A DNA stretch of 64,000 nt from NCBI RefSeq assembly GCF_963855985.1, contig NC_087096.1:14198001-14262000 (forward strand), in the 5' to 3' direction. This document shows positions 18,101-28,972 of this stretch, piece by piece; the first letter of the stretch is position 1; every line of letters begins with the position of its first letter. A model generated the notes under the pieces. That model was given only the letters and a program-made list of their open reading frames with translations. It was not told the origin of the DNA and searched no databases. The translations under genes were made by a program, and so were the position numbers. The stretch comes from Ostrinia nubilalis (taxonomy: Eukaryota; Arthropoda; Insecta; Lepidoptera; Crambidae).

Positions 18101-21100
18101 TAAGTATCTAGTATTGATATCAACTTCGAAGCAAATGACTCCCAAAATAACTTTCTACCCCTTCTACACGTTTTTCATGAATTATAATATTAAGGAATTG
18201 TTAAGCAAAATTTCAAGTAGATTGAACCAAAGAATCACTTTGTCCCATACAAACTTTGCCCCCTTTTTTCACCCCCTTCATTTCATGACCCCATTTCAGA
18301 AAATCGGATGCCTACGTCATACAAAGAACACACCTTCCTTCCATCTCTCGTTAATATAGGTCCACACAAATAAAGAATGTTTGACTTCGACTTTAATAAT
18401 TATGCTCTTACATAATTATAAATAAACTAGCTTTCCGCCCGCCGCTTCGCCCGCGTACAATTTTTCGGTTTTTATATAACCTATTACACTCAGATAAATA
18501 ATGTGGCTTTCTATTGGTGAAAGATTTTTTAACCCTTTTCTTGGCATTGTGCATTTAAAGATACGTTGACCGAAACAAAAATATAGGGGAAAAACCAAAA
18601 ACTATTTTCAAATGTTTTTTTAATATAACGTTAGCCCAAATACTACAGATTGTGTTACACAGTATAGAATCGCTACAGGCTGCACAGATTTAACAGTAAT
18701 ATGAAAAATGTCAGACCGTTGACAGGCGTCTACGCACCGGCTGATAATTTTTATTATTTTCGATGTTTTTTTTTAAAGAATATTGGTGATTATTTGTAGA
18801 AATATGGATAGTAAATAAATGTTTCTTGATGATAGTGCTGTTTTTTCATCCCAAAACTTGTATAATTATTCTTCTACGATGCGGATTGTCCGAATGTATC
18901 TCTAAATGCACATTGTCAGATACGTAATAATTTACTTTCAATTTTGAATGTATCTTTAAAGAGACATTGCCAGGTTCTCGTTGACTTTATTTTATGTTTT
19001 TTTTTATAGATTCTATTGCATAAAAAAGGGATTAAAGTTATTAGTTAGTAATATTAAAAGCTGTAAATTATACTGATGTGAGTTTTAATTCATTTACTAA
19101 AGAATCGTTGTTTTTTGGACAACTTAGTGCTGCAGCAACAAAATCAGGCGCCCAAAATGCTGCTTCTGGTTTCAAAATCTGGAATCAGGTCGAAAGTCAG
19201 TAGCGGTGACACTTCAGCTGATGAATTAGAAGCCGCATTTAGCCTCCTGATTCTCTTGGGTGGTCTCTGATCTTCCTACTCCAAACAACCCAGATCACCC
19301 CAAAAAGCGAGCAGCCTGTCCAGGCTGCTGCATGCTTCTGGTTATAAAACTGGTGATTGAATTATTTCAGCCAGTTCGACTGCTGCATAGTTTCCCAGAG
19401 AGTTCCAGAGATCCATTTCCGCTATCTTGCGTTTCCACTGTAAGTTAGGTATCAAATTATCTTCAATCGAAGACGTGAACACAGTTCGTTACCAGTTGGC
19501 GTCAATACCCCTCGTATTTTTTTATCAATCTTGCAGGATTTCCATGTGTCCTATCTGCATTTGCTTCTCCTGGATGATAAGAGGGGTCTGAGGTTCAGGA
19601 GGAACTCCAACGACGCTGATGGAGTGGTTCTCATACATCCAAATGCAGCTATACTTGCAAGGCGTTACAAACTTTGAAGTGGTTTTTTTACTTTGTTTTA
19701 AGTTTTTTGTGAAAGATACTTATTTTTTATTTCTCAATTAGGGAATAGCTTAAGGTTTTGTAGTAATTTTCATTTAAATAACTAATTTCTACTAAAAAAT
19801 AAACCATGTTTTAATTTACTACAAAGCTGGCAATGTGCACTTAAAGATACATACTATATTTCCAAAACTACATACCTAAGATTTTTTTTCGTATTTTTTA
19901 CATGATCTTTACTGGTCCTAAATCCAATATTTATAGTTTAAATCACAAACATTAACCAAAACCGTCTTTGCCAAGTATAGGGTTAAAATAGGTTCAGCAG
20001 ATCCCGAGATTACCCCTTACAATTTAACAAATATACAAACACACAAACTTTACCTCTATACAATGTGTCCGGGCTTGTAGTGATCAAACTTTAAGGGCAT
20101 AATCGGTTAAGTCGGCATAACAAGTCGGCGGCTAGTATGTAATCGGAATAGGTTGTGTGATTCTTTCAGGCAGTGCATTTTCGCATGTCGCGTGCGCTAT
20201 AGAAACTGCTGGGAAGGGGTATCTTTGTTCAACAATTACGTCAAAACTAATAAACGTAGACTGATAAATTTACATTCGTTTTGTAGAATAGCTCAAATAC
20301 TAATAATACAATGCAAATAAAACATACCTTAACGATCTGGTTTTTCTTGTATTGGAAAATAACTGAAAAAGAAGTGAAAAAAGTCATGTTATTTTCTAAT
20401 TAAATCCATTCTTACTCCCTTAAAATGTATGAAACTTGTATCTGTTTTCTACTTCTACTACTAGATAATTTTATTGGCTATCGTATGATATAAATTTTTT
20501 ACTTATTAGTGTTAAGCTACCCACGCTATCACTTATTTTTGAAGAAAGAGGTGAAAACTTAAAATTAAAAACTTAAATCCTTGTAATTTTGCGAGAAATG
20601 GGTCAAGCCCCAAATTTGAAGTATTTTCATCGATAAAATTGTCCATAGATTACGCCCTTAAGGTTTGATCACTACATGCCCGGACACACTGTATAAATTA
20701 GATAAAGATAGGTAATTTGAAACCCTATTTTGTTTTATTCTTTTTTTTATTTTAATTATTTCACAATCTAAACTAATATTTACTGTAAGTAAATGCTAAA
20801 TAGTAAATATTATTTTGGATTGTTAAATATCCTATCCTACTAATATTATAAAGGCGAAAGTTTGGATGTCATGATGTCTGGATGTCTGCATGTTTGTTAC
20901 TCTTTCACGCAAAAACTACTGAACGGATTTTGTTGAAACTTAACAGTATTATTGTTTATAACCCAGATTAACATATAGGCTAACTTATGTCGATATGTGA
21001 CAAATAAATTTCAATAAATAAATAAGACGTGTAAAAAGCGCCATCTACCTATCGTCATTGGTTAAAATCTACAGCGCTTGACAAACTACTGTATGACGTT

Positions 21101-24100
21101 CGTAAATATTCATTCAGGGGAAGCCGTGAAACGCCATCTATCAACATGATATCTAACGGGGGTAAAACGAGGTCCACGCGAACGAAGTCGCGGGCGGCCG
21201 CTAGTTTATAATAGGTAGCTTTCCCTCCGCAACCTTATTGGTATTCCATGTATGTGTCTTTTAACTGATTTCTGTTAAACATTTCATGTAAAATTTTTCC
21301 AGTTATAACTCCATTTACATCTGCATCTGTAAACAAGGGTTCATGTTCTCCAGCGCAGATGCCGAGTAAACAGAATCGTCTTTCAGTGACGTGCAGCTGC
21401 CCCTATATTTTGACCCACTGACCTAATTTTTTATTATTTATTTGTATCAGTGTGCTCTTCTAATAGGTGTAAGACGATTGTATGTAGGCACTATTAATCC
21501 TTCAAGGCCCGCGAATCTAGACATAATAGATAATCAATTGTTATGACATTAATGAATGCCGTCTGGGACTCAAGCGGTTAATATGTAATTTCAACTCATT
21601 GGTTTTGTCTCATATTTAAGGAATTTACTATGTATCATAAGTAGAGTCTTCGTTTAAAAGGATGCGAATGATTTAAATTTCAATAGGTAGACAAAATTGA
21701 TAATTCTTAATTATCAAATATTTTAGCTTTCTCCAGTAACACTGATATTATTATACTGTGACTCGTCAAAGTCATCATTGTCAAAAATATTGACAAATCG
21801 CGAACTGTCACGTCCAAAAAACTGACACGCGTCCGTCCTCCGTAAGCGCCACCGCGCGACTGATTGAGATTGTCCAAGCCGTCATGGACGATTTTTTCCA
21901 CATTTTTTAACATAGTAACTAAATAAGACGCAATATAAAAATTCCATCCGTTAAAAGCCCTCAAGTTATTTCTGAACTTTAGTTTAGTAAAAGATTTAGA
22001 ATCTCAAATCGCTTATTTTAAAAATAAAACCATAATTAGAAAACGAATAGAGGTAACTTTGGGAATTTATTCTATCGAGTCAACTTCATCAAATCGTGTT
22101 TCCATCCGTTAATAGCCCTAGAAAATATCCTCAACTATGCCCAATAAAAATCTTAGCCTTTAATTTTACTGTTTAGTACCTCAAAAATGAAAAATGAAAA
22201 CCTCATTTTCGCCATTTTCTCTGCTACCCGGCCTTAATAATGATTCTCCTCTCGTTATTTAATTTGAATAATGGCATATTTAATTTTCGAGAAATCGCGT
22301 CGAATGTTAAATTCCGACTTGCATTTCGCCGGTTTCTTATATCGCTGCTATTTTTCACAACACATCGAAGGGCTTGTATAATAATACCTAAACTTCATAA
22401 TGCTTTGACCAGATACCCGGCCTAAAAGAAGCCCTAGACAACCCCAAAAGCGGCGTCTCCACGATCTACGCGTCCGAATACTGCGAGAAGACTTGGCGCA
22501 GCATCAGGAGCTTCCGAGGCGGTCACGCTGTGTTCACGTTTCCACGCACGGCTGGGAAGTGCTCTGGTGCTGCGCAAAAGATCATGTACTTGGCTGACGA
22601 CTACTGGAGGAAGGTAAGGGATAACTGGTTTCTTACTTAAATTGTTTATTGCTCCGTAAATTATGTACTTACGCAATCTGTATGAAGATAAGTTTGTTTT
22701 TGATGTCATAGATGGTCGCCATCATTGCCTGTGGGCAGAACTCTAAGACTGGATTTCTATATTCAATCCTAATCCAAATTATACGGATTTGGATTGTCAA
22801 CTGTCAAATTTTAATATGTTTTTGGCCAAAATAACTGCGGTTTTTGATGTTTATAAGACTATTTAAACAATATTAAAGTGTAAATGCATCGAAAATTTTG
22901 GAAATATAATCTAAAACTGAATTCAATTTCACAGTTGTAATCCGGATTTGGACAAGGATTGAATATGGGAATCGGGCGTAAGACATCTTCTGTGTATCAT
23001 AGATAGCTTTTCCCGTGGCTTTGAGAGAATCGGCCCACTAGAATATTGGTGTCTCACTCAGGAATATTGTAGCTGTAGCATTGGAATCAATTAGTGACGA
23101 GGAATGCAAAGTTTACCTAGTTTGCTACAAAATTGAAATTGAAACTTTTCAACATTTTGCAGCATAAAATCCGCCACCTAACGAACATCTCATACGCTAC
23201 CGCCGGCAATGCAATCTTCGGCGTTGAGAAATACGCAACAGCGTTGATGGGGGTCGCGTCGAACCGGTGCATCGCCGTCAACTATTGCTTAGAGCTGGTG
23301 GAGCTGACGTGCGTTGGTGCTGTCTTTGTGGACAGTGCTGGTCAGGTAAGGCTTTTTTAAGTACACAGTTATGCTTATATAGACTTTCAAGTCATTTAGT
23401 TTCCACTCCAAATAAATGGAGGATTGACCTACACTCCCCCTATGCTGCTGCCCAAATGGGTTGGGGAAGCCTGACTTTCGTATATTTCGTCTTTTATGAC
23501 TTCCAAGGGAAGAGGAGATGTGGTCAATGCCATTACGAATAACCAACACTATGAGTTGATGGAGCTGACCAGTGTATAGTGAGTTTCCTGGTCTCTTATT
23601 TTTCTAAAAAGATGGGTATACTCTTTCCACAACCCTCAACTATAAAAACAAAACACAACACCTGTCAAAATGTTATCTCCGCAGACCATAACCCTCCCCT
23701 ACAACCTTCTCCACGTGACCCCGCCCATGAGTCCACCAGTCGACCTTCGGAGATGTACTGAGCTGGTCACCGACGCCGGCTACTTGTTGGTCGACCAGCA
23801 CTCGTTGCAGCACCAACTATCGGCCAAATAAAAGTCGGTGGTCTGCGCTTAGACTTCAATCTCTAACGGCCGAATACTGAAACGCTACTCAAATCTTTCA
23901 CTCAGCTGACGGGCTCCTAAATTTAAGTATCCTTCAATTTTAAATGGTATTCTCAAACGCCACTTAACGGATTTGAAGCCGTGATCAGCTAAGCAGCTCT
24001 CAAATGTTTACATAATGGCAACATTTACCAAAAAAAGTATGTTTTCATTTACACAAATGATAACTTTGCGTTTTTTATCCATTACACGCAGCATCGTTTG

Positions 24101-26913
24101 TTTATGTATTGTCTTTTATGGAAATATACTCAATCAACTTAACATAGAACAGTTTATTTTTAGTTTCTATTATATATAAATCTCGTTTTGTCATATAAAA
24201 AAGTAATGCTTGCATTTTTATTTAATTAAAAAAATAATTTTAAAGGTGATACTTTTTATTGTTGAAATCTATTAAGTGGCGATCGTGGACCGAAACGTAA
24301 CCACAATTGACATTTATCATTGTTGACAGAGCATCAAATTGACAAATCAACACTCTTGGAAATGCTGCTATGCAATGTCCCCTTATTCCTCATAAATAGG
24401 CATGTTTATGTATTGCGATTTCATAGCAGCTATTTTGGTTGTTACTTCGTGCACTATACGATGCACAGTTGGCTGTTAGATGTGGAAGATATCACCTAGT
24501 ACACGTTCATAACTTCCCGTTGCGTAGAACAGTAGGGTTATAATAAGTATTTGGTCCACTGGTTGTATGGCGTTTGGTGAGGGGTTTCAAAGAGCTTCCA
24601 AATTATGAATCCAGAAACAACACCGTTTCTTTAGAGACGCGGAACCTCGCTCGGAATTGCATGTCATTATAATAATATTTTTCAATAGCGTTCAGCCTTA
24701 TTGCGTTCCTGCGATAGATCTAGGTATTTCCTCGAGGCTCGAAAGAAATGATAACGATGACACACATTATTTACCACTATTTAGGTCGATTTAGGTATAA
24801 GAATAGGATTTAAGAAACCGGGCAAGCACTCTCAAATTTAACAGCTGCTTAAGCCGATTTGACAGTTGTTTGAGTAATGCTTAGCGTTGAATGGCGTTTC
24901 AGTATGCGAAAATTCATTTGAGTGGCGTTTAAGTGCAACTTAATTTGAGAGGTGCTTACAAATTGAGAACTGCTCAGATATTGTTTTGAGTATGCGAAAT
25001 GTAAGTTTAGGAGCTGCTTAACTATTTGAGAAGCCGTCAAATATTTAAATGGCGTTTCAGTATTCGGCCGTAACACACTTAAGAACGCAACAAAAAATAG
25101 GGTTGAAAGGGCGTAAAATTTACAGGGGGTGCCCGGGTGGGGAGTTTCTTTCCCCCGCCCCATCTAGCCACGCCTACGCTGTTTCAACTACCCGTAACTA
25201 TCAATACGTCGGGGACGTCGGGACATCCACCCACAAGGTGGACCGATGACCTCATAAAGGTAGCGGGAAGGCGCCACCAAGCGGCCATTGTGGAAATCAT
25301 TGGGGGAAGCCTATGCTCAGCAGTGGACGTCCTATGGCTGAAATGATGATAATGATGAACTATCAATAGCAAAATAGGAGTGCATCTTAGCTATCAAAAC
25401 GTTATCTCCGCAGACCATACAACCTTCTCCACTATGAGTCCACCGGTCGACCTTCGGAGATGCACTGAACTGGTCACCGCCGCCGGCTACTTGTTGGTCG
25501 ACCAGCACCATCTAACGGCCAACTAAAAATCGGTGGTCTGCGCTTAGACTTAAGCAATCTCTACACACTTAAGAACGAAACAAAAAATAGGTTTGAAAGG
25601 GCGTAAAATTAACAGGGAGTGGGGAGTTCCTTGCCCCGCCCTGCCTAGCAATACCTACGCTGTTTAAACTACCCGTGAGTGCAACTCAGGTATCAAAATG
25701 TTATCTCCGCAGACCATAACCCTCCCCTACAACCTTCTCCACGTGACCCCGCCCATGAGTCCACCAGTCGACCTTCGGAGATGCACTGAACTGGTCACCG
25801 GCGCCGGCTACTTGTTGGTCGACCAGCACTCGTTGCAGCACCAGCGGTATGGCAACGTGTTTGGAGTTGGTGATTGTTTGTGCACGCCGAATAGCAAAAC
25901 TGCTGCTGCTGTCGGTAAGGGATTGATATTTTTCGTTGCGCTATTTGTTTGTTTGTTTAGCTGCGTTATTAATTTTTCTCGCGTTGCTTTATCAGCTATG
26001 TTCAGTCATTAGGCCGGTTTCCATGCCATTCAGATTTATTCTGTCAATTTTATTAAATCTGAATGGTTATTCAAAACATTTCTCCGCTCCGCTTTGGTGG
26101 AAACCGGGCCTTAGACTCTTTTGACTACTTGCGGTAACCAATATTAAAATGACTCCTATTATCAATAAGATTGTACACAAAAAAAAAATGCGCTTACGCT
26201 GCTTTTTTGTTTATTTCCGTTCATTTTAAGCTCATAAAACGTACGTTGGTTACTGAAATAAATGGTTTGCACTGTGAAAAAGTTATCAGATCTCATAACT
26301 GTAGAGCCAAGCTTGTAACTCTACTCACACTAAGGCCTCAGCTTCGAACTTAGCGGGCAGCGGCGCGGGAGCGGCGGCGGGGCGGGAGCGGCAGGATCTT
26401 ATGCGTAAAATCAAATAGACCGGTTCTCGAAAACAGCGGCGCGGGAGCGGGCAACGAGCGGGCGGCGCACGCACTCCAGTCTAGCGGCGACCGCTCGCGC
26501 TGCGCGACGCGCGTCTGCATTCTAGGGTAGTGCTGTCCAATTGTTTTGTTACGTGTGTCAAAATGTCCTCGGACGAGCAAGAGCGAATAATTTCAGAAAT
26601 CTTTGAGAGGAGACCTATATGGAACAGCAAAGATGTAAACCATAAACATAGAAGAGTGATTAACCAATTATGGGAAGAAATAAAAAACGAACTTAATACT
26701 GAAGGTAAATATAAAATGATTTATTATGTCAACTAGCTTTCCGCCCGCGGCTTCGCCCGCGTGGAATTTTGTCTGTCACAGAAAAACTTTATCGCGCGCG
26801 TCCCTGTTTCAAAAACCGGGATAAAAACTATCCTATGTTCTTTCCCGGGACTCAAACTATCTCTATGCCAAATTTCATCAAAATCGGTTGCGAGTTTTAA
26901 GCGGGAAAGCGTA

Positions 26914-26962
<49 letters not shown>

Positions 26963-28972
26963 GTTACTTTCGCATTTATAATATTAGTTGGGATTGTTTA
27001 TTATGTTACACATATTAATTAGTAACTAATGCGATTATTTACAAAATATTCTTTGTATTTTTCATGTAAGGAAGTCAGCGTAAGGAATAAAGGATGATGG
27101 GCATATTGGGCGTTAAACCAACAGAAACAAAAAGTATACTAAATTAAAGCTTAATACTAGTACTTCATTTCATAGTATGACAACAATCCTGAAATACGCG
27201 GGGATACGGAGATAGAGGTCGTTGAATATGCAAAGTTTCCATAGTATTTCACATCACATTAGGGTAATAAAAATAGTATTAGGTCAATTATATTGCTTTT
27301 ATCTATCATACTGAGACTATTGTATCATATCTTACTATCGATTCTATCGATTTTGTAAGTATGTATACCGAATAAATCATAATCGATTATTTATTCGATT
27401 GCAATAATCGATTATATTGCTGAAAATAAGGAATTGAATTAACAATCAAATGATAGTAATGATGGTAATCAATAAAATCGATTAATCGAATAGTTAATCG
27501 ATAAATCTTTATTTGGCAATATCGATTAATAATCGATCCGTGATCGATTATGCGACAACACTACAACTTAACTGGTAGAAATCCCATTGAAACATGACTG
27601 TGTTCATGTCATTTCTCTAAATGGTACCTAGGTATGGTCCTACGCTTATAATGTAGAACATGGTTTAAATGGATAAATACCTAACTTAATGTATTTAAAA
27701 TGTAAGTAGATAAGTAAGGTACCAGCTTTTGCCTGCGGCGTCGTCCGCATGCGAGGCGTTATATTAATTAATAATATTTTTTGTTTGCGCAATAAAGCAC
27801 CTATCACTATTACACATTATGTCAATTTCCAAGCAAACCCGGGAGTTTTTGGTAGTTATTTATATGAAAATATATTTCTGATATTAAGTCCTAACAAATA
27901 ATAGTAGTTACATTTCTGTTGGTTTTACGCCCAGATTCCATAGAAAAGTGCCCATCATCCTTTGAATCGAAATAAAATTGTCGCCGTTGTTCAGACATTT
28001 CGTTTGCGAATAAAAACAAATATCTCGACAACACAACCCCGAACACAACACTTCGCCGCTAAAGCGCCGCGCGAGCTGCCCGCTTGTTTCGAGAACGGGT
28101 CTGCGTTGCCCGCCCCGCTCCCGCGCCGCCGCCGCTCCCGCCCCGCTGCCCGCTAAGTTCGAAGCTGAGGCCTAACTTAAAAAAACTCTACACCTTAGTC
28201 AAAATATGTGGTATGGTTTAGCTATCGTCACATGGGTGTAAGGTGAAGAATTGAATCACCGTTCATTGCTTACAACAATAGTGTCAATAGTTCTTGTCGT
28301 CCCAGAAGCCAAAGCTTCGCTCTAATCTTAGTTTAACTATTTTCCGTATTTTTGTAACTCCTTTTTTGCAAATAGATAGTCATGTGTTTAAATAAATAAA
28401 TAGATCCTTTTGTATCCCCAAGCTCAACAAACAGCAGTGGTAGAGCAGAACCTGACAGCAGTGATGCAAGGGATGGAGCCTATAGCGCGGTACAACGGCT
28501 ATGGGGCGTGCCCGCTGCTGACGTCATACTCCAAGGGTATACTGGCGGAGTTCGTTTACGACAAGAAACCTTGGGAGACCTTCCCCTTTGACCAGGCAAG
28601 TAATATCAAATTCAAATGTCCCTTTTTTTGATTAGAAAATTCAAGTAAAGAAGCTATTCAATTTTTTTTCATGTCTTGATACTATTCTACTTTTGTATTA
28701 ATTAAGCGTCCACCAGTTTTATCAGCATTCTTATTCTTCAACAGCTTTAAGTTTAACAATATTCGAGTTAAAACCCTAGATATGTTTCCCTACTTGTTTA
28801 GTAGATGGCGCTACAATCACAACAACTTTATTTACAGAGCAAAGAACGACGATTATTTTACCACGTGAAAACCAAAATACTGCCTTATATCTATTGGAAA
28901 AAAATGGTAACAGGAAAGTGGGATGGCCCAGAAAATCTTCGGAAAATCTTAAATCCTTTTGGAAACAAATAA
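15162..28972 (+). CDS. Sqor: Sulfide:quinone oxidoreductase, mitochondrial (paralog 2)
   Basis: Same enzyme family and same gene structure as its upstream neighbour. Exons: 15162-15244, 15526-15631, 16172-16396, 22413-22613, 23163-23345, 25713-25914, 28423-28595, 28838-28972, giving 435 aa. Exons 2, 3, 4, 6 and 7 have exactly the lengths found in paralog 1 (106, 225, 201, 202, 173) with the same phases; exon 5 is 4 codons shorter. The N-terminus (MNINLKKLIYGANAVRRYG) is basic and fits a matrix presequence. GGGTGG is at 35-40; redox cysteines are Cys188 (GKCSG) and Cys363 (YGACPLL). Exon 7 ends in a GC donor (CAG/GCAAGT). Decayed copies of exon 3 and of the 5' part of exon 6 lie in the introns. 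Intron 3 (6 kb) is filled with nested transposons. The protein has more substitutions than paralog 1 around exon 5 but no stop or missing motif. Confidence 0.9.
15862..15984. mobile_element. MITE with TTA target duplication
   Basis: Arms TGCCCGTTTTCACCATCAATCC and the near-complement ending GGTGAAAACAGGCA; TTA on both flanks (15859-15861, 15985-15987). PIF/Harbinger-like by its target duplication. In SQOR2 intron 2. Confidence 0.8.
16432..16515. repeat. Short repeat shared with acyl-CoA dehydrogenase intron
   Basis: About 80 bp (TTGGCGGTCAAGCTGTAGAT ... GAGGTGGGAATAGTC) matching the reverse complement of 47003-47085. A diverged relative lies at about 16745-16850. It separates exon 3 from its decayed copy. 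Confidence 0.65.
16521..16739 (+). pseudogene. Decayed duplicate of SQOR2 exon 3
   Basis: 219 bp closely matching exon 3 (225 bp), complete from the acceptor side (ACTTCTAG/ATACACTACTACCAG) to a good donor (GACAAG/GTAATT). It carries an in-frame TAA after VAAGL and a single-base deletion at TGTGGGGAGAC (exon 3 has TGTGGCGGGGAC). Inclusion would terminate the protein. Tandem duplication spacing is about 345 bp. Confidence 0.9.
17147..17822 (+). repeat. Interspersed repeat A, copy 1
   Basis: About 675 bp starting after TTAA with GGCTTGGTATTTCTGC, matching the reverse complement of 43791-44483 at high identity over its whole length. An internal GC-rich hairpin (GCGCGCTGTC near 17180-17225) is present. 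Neither copy has a conserved long reading frame. Unclassified. Confidence 0.8.
18533..19982. mobile_element. piggyBac-like element with TTAA duplication
   Basis: 1450 bp bounded by TTAA at 18529-18532 and 19983-19986. Termini are CCCTTTTCTTGGCA and TGCCAAGTATAGGG, an imperfect inverted repeat with the CCC...GGG ends of piggyBac elements. The subterminal motif GCATTTAAAGATAC recurs inside in variants (18557, 18905, 19838). No long transposase frame remains, so it is non-autonomous or decayed. Confidence 0.85.
20061..20691. mobile_element. MITE, TIR with CCGGGC, inside the Helitron
   Basis: 631 bp with terminal inverted repeats starting CAATGTGTCCGGGCTTGTAG and ending CTACATGCCCGGACACACTG, extending over about 45 bp. 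TATA on each flank gives a TA or TATA duplication. No coding capacity. Confidence 0.8.
20835..21204 (+). mobile_element. Lep1-like Helitron, non-autonomous
   Basis: Starts TCCTACTAATATTATAAA and ends in a GC hairpin (GCGGGCGGCCG) followed by CTAG, inserted between A and T. 370 bp. Related to the copy at 34898-35276, opposite orientation. In SQOR2 intron 3. Confidence 0.9.
21428..22236 (-). repeat. Interspersed repeat B, copy 1
   Basis: About 800 bp matching the reverse complement of 41637-42365. One end is GGCCGGGTAGCAG after TTAA; the other is A-rich (AAATAAATAATAAAAAA on the minus strand), suggesting a retroposon-like tail. Both copies keep a short frame starting MLKNVEKIVHDGLDNLNQ, which I do not recognise. 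This copy also contains an 80-bp insertion at 21498-21577. Confidence 0.8.
21498..21577. mobile_element. 80-bp insertion at TTAA
   Basis: Absent from repeat B copy 2, where a single TTAA is found instead. Here TTAA flanks both sides (21494-21497 and 21578-21581). The size and site fit a very short piggyBac-like MITE; termini pair poorly. Confidence 0.6.
22743..22984. mobile_element. Short inverted-repeat MITE in SQOR2 intron 4
   Basis: Arms around TATTCAATCCTAATCCAAAT and ATTTGGACAAGGATTGAATA face each other about 240 bp apart. No coding capacity. Exact ends uncertain. Confidence 0.6.
23685..23816 (+). pseudogene. Truncated duplicate of SQOR2 exon 6 (first copy)
   Basis: Matches the first 132 bp of exon 6, including the acceptor TTATCTCCGCAG/ACCATAACC, then breaks off inside the codons for SLQHQ. 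It lacks the GDC FAD motif and a donor. Its acceptor is as good as the real one at 25713. Confidence 0.88.
23867..25070. mobile_element. PIF/Harbinger-like non-autonomous element
   Basis: 1204 bp with inverted ends CGGCCGAATACTGAAACG and CGTTTCAGTATTCGGCCG, flanked by TAA on both sides (23864-23866 and 25071-25073). The uninterrupted target is preserved in the duplicated intron copy near 25558 (CTCTACACACTTAAG). The subterminal parts repeat related motifs with GCGTTT and AGCTGCTTA in both orientations. No transposase frame. Confidence 0.85.
25207..25357 (+). mobile_element. 5'-truncated RTE-type LINE with 11-bp target duplication
   Basis: 151 bp encoding only the reverse-transcriptase C-terminus (HPPTRWTDDLIKVAGR, then SLCSAVDVLWLK and stop) and a GATGATAATGATG tail. 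It is flanked by the exact duplication AACTATCAATA at 25196-25206 and 25358-25368. It inserted into one arm of the exon 6 tandem duplication. Confidence 0.9.
25414..25509 (+). pseudogene. Internally deleted duplicate of SQOR2 exon 6 (second copy)
   Basis: Begins after the same acceptor block (GTTATCTCCGCAG) but has lost about 12 bases after ACCATA and about 12 more before ATGAGTCC, and it ends near GACCAGCACC. No FAD motif or donor. The flanking intron matches that around copy 1 and the real exon, so the unit was present three times. Confidence 0.88.
26012..26109. mobile_element. 98-bp MITE with TTA target duplication
   Basis: Termini GGCCGGTTTCCA and TGGAAACCGGGCC, flanked by TTA on both sides. 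Inner arms around TTCAGATTTA and TAAATCTGAA also pair. In SQOR2 intron 6. Confidence 0.85.
26563..26704 (+). pseudogene. MADF-domain protein, first exon only
   Basis: ATG at 26563 opens MSSDEQERIISEIFERRPIW ... NHKHRRVINQLWEEIKNELN, the start of a MADF (Adf-1 type Myb/SANT-like) domain, ending at a donor GAAG/GTAAAT. A Helitron begins 29 bp downstream and no further exon is found before the right terminal repeat. In its class this protein helps the transposase bind or enter the nucleus; here it is a relic. Confidence 0.7.
26733..26993 (-). mobile_element. Helitron with (CAGA)n microsatellite
   Basis: CTAG and hairpin (CCGCCCGCGGCTTCGCCCGC) at the low end, TTATAATATTAGTTGGGA at the high end, inserted between A and T. 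Contains about 10 CAGA units. Nearly identical to 36804-37076, so recently active or gene-converted. Confidence 0.88.
27088..27960. mobile_element. Inverted-repeat element with ATCGAT-rich core
   Basis: Facing arms GGATGATGGGCATATTGGGCG ... and the complement ending GCCCATCATCC, about 870 bp apart. The core (27330-27550) has many interlaced TCGATTA/TAATCGA motifs. It lies inside the Harbinger remnant. No clear target duplication was found. Confidence 0.6.

Larger units (their letters stand above)
18427..20710 (-). mobile_element. Lep1-like Helitron, split by two insertions
   Basis: The CTAG terminus and the GC-rich hairpin (CTTTCCGCCCGCCGCTTCG) are at 18427. The body continues to TTTTTTAA (18532), resumes at 19983 (AAAATAGGTTCAGCAG ... 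CAAACTTTACCTCTATA) and ends near 20710 in a decayed TC terminus. The gaps are filled by the piggyBac-like element and a MITE. The orientation follows from CTAG at the low-coordinate end. Confidence 0.7.
26334..28172 (+). mobile_element. PIF/Harbinger transposon remnant carrying a MADF gene
   Basis: 1839 bp between exact TAA duplications (26331-26333, 28173-28175). The ends GGCCTCAGCTTCGAACTTAG and its complement lead into long GC-rich terminal inverted repeats of about 80 bp (GCGGGCAGCGGCGCGGG), unlike the AT-rich surroundings. Inside are the first exon of a MADF/Myb-like protein, a Helitron and an AT-rich inverted-repeat segment. Harbinger elements usually encode a transposase and a Myb/MADF partner; only the partner fragment is left. 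Confidence 0.82.

Noticed and set aside
18533..19982. Intact piggyBac transposase
   Set aside because: Short frames (for example 19260-19448) show no transposase blocks or DDD residues.
23685..25509. Mutually exclusive alternative exons 6 in SQOR2
   Set aside because: Both extra copies are truncated before the FAD motif and have no donor, so they cannot replace exon 6.
26761..27018. Frame containing (DRQT)n
   Set aside because: Translation of the CAGA microsatellite inside a Helitron; the same frame recurs in the copy at 36832.
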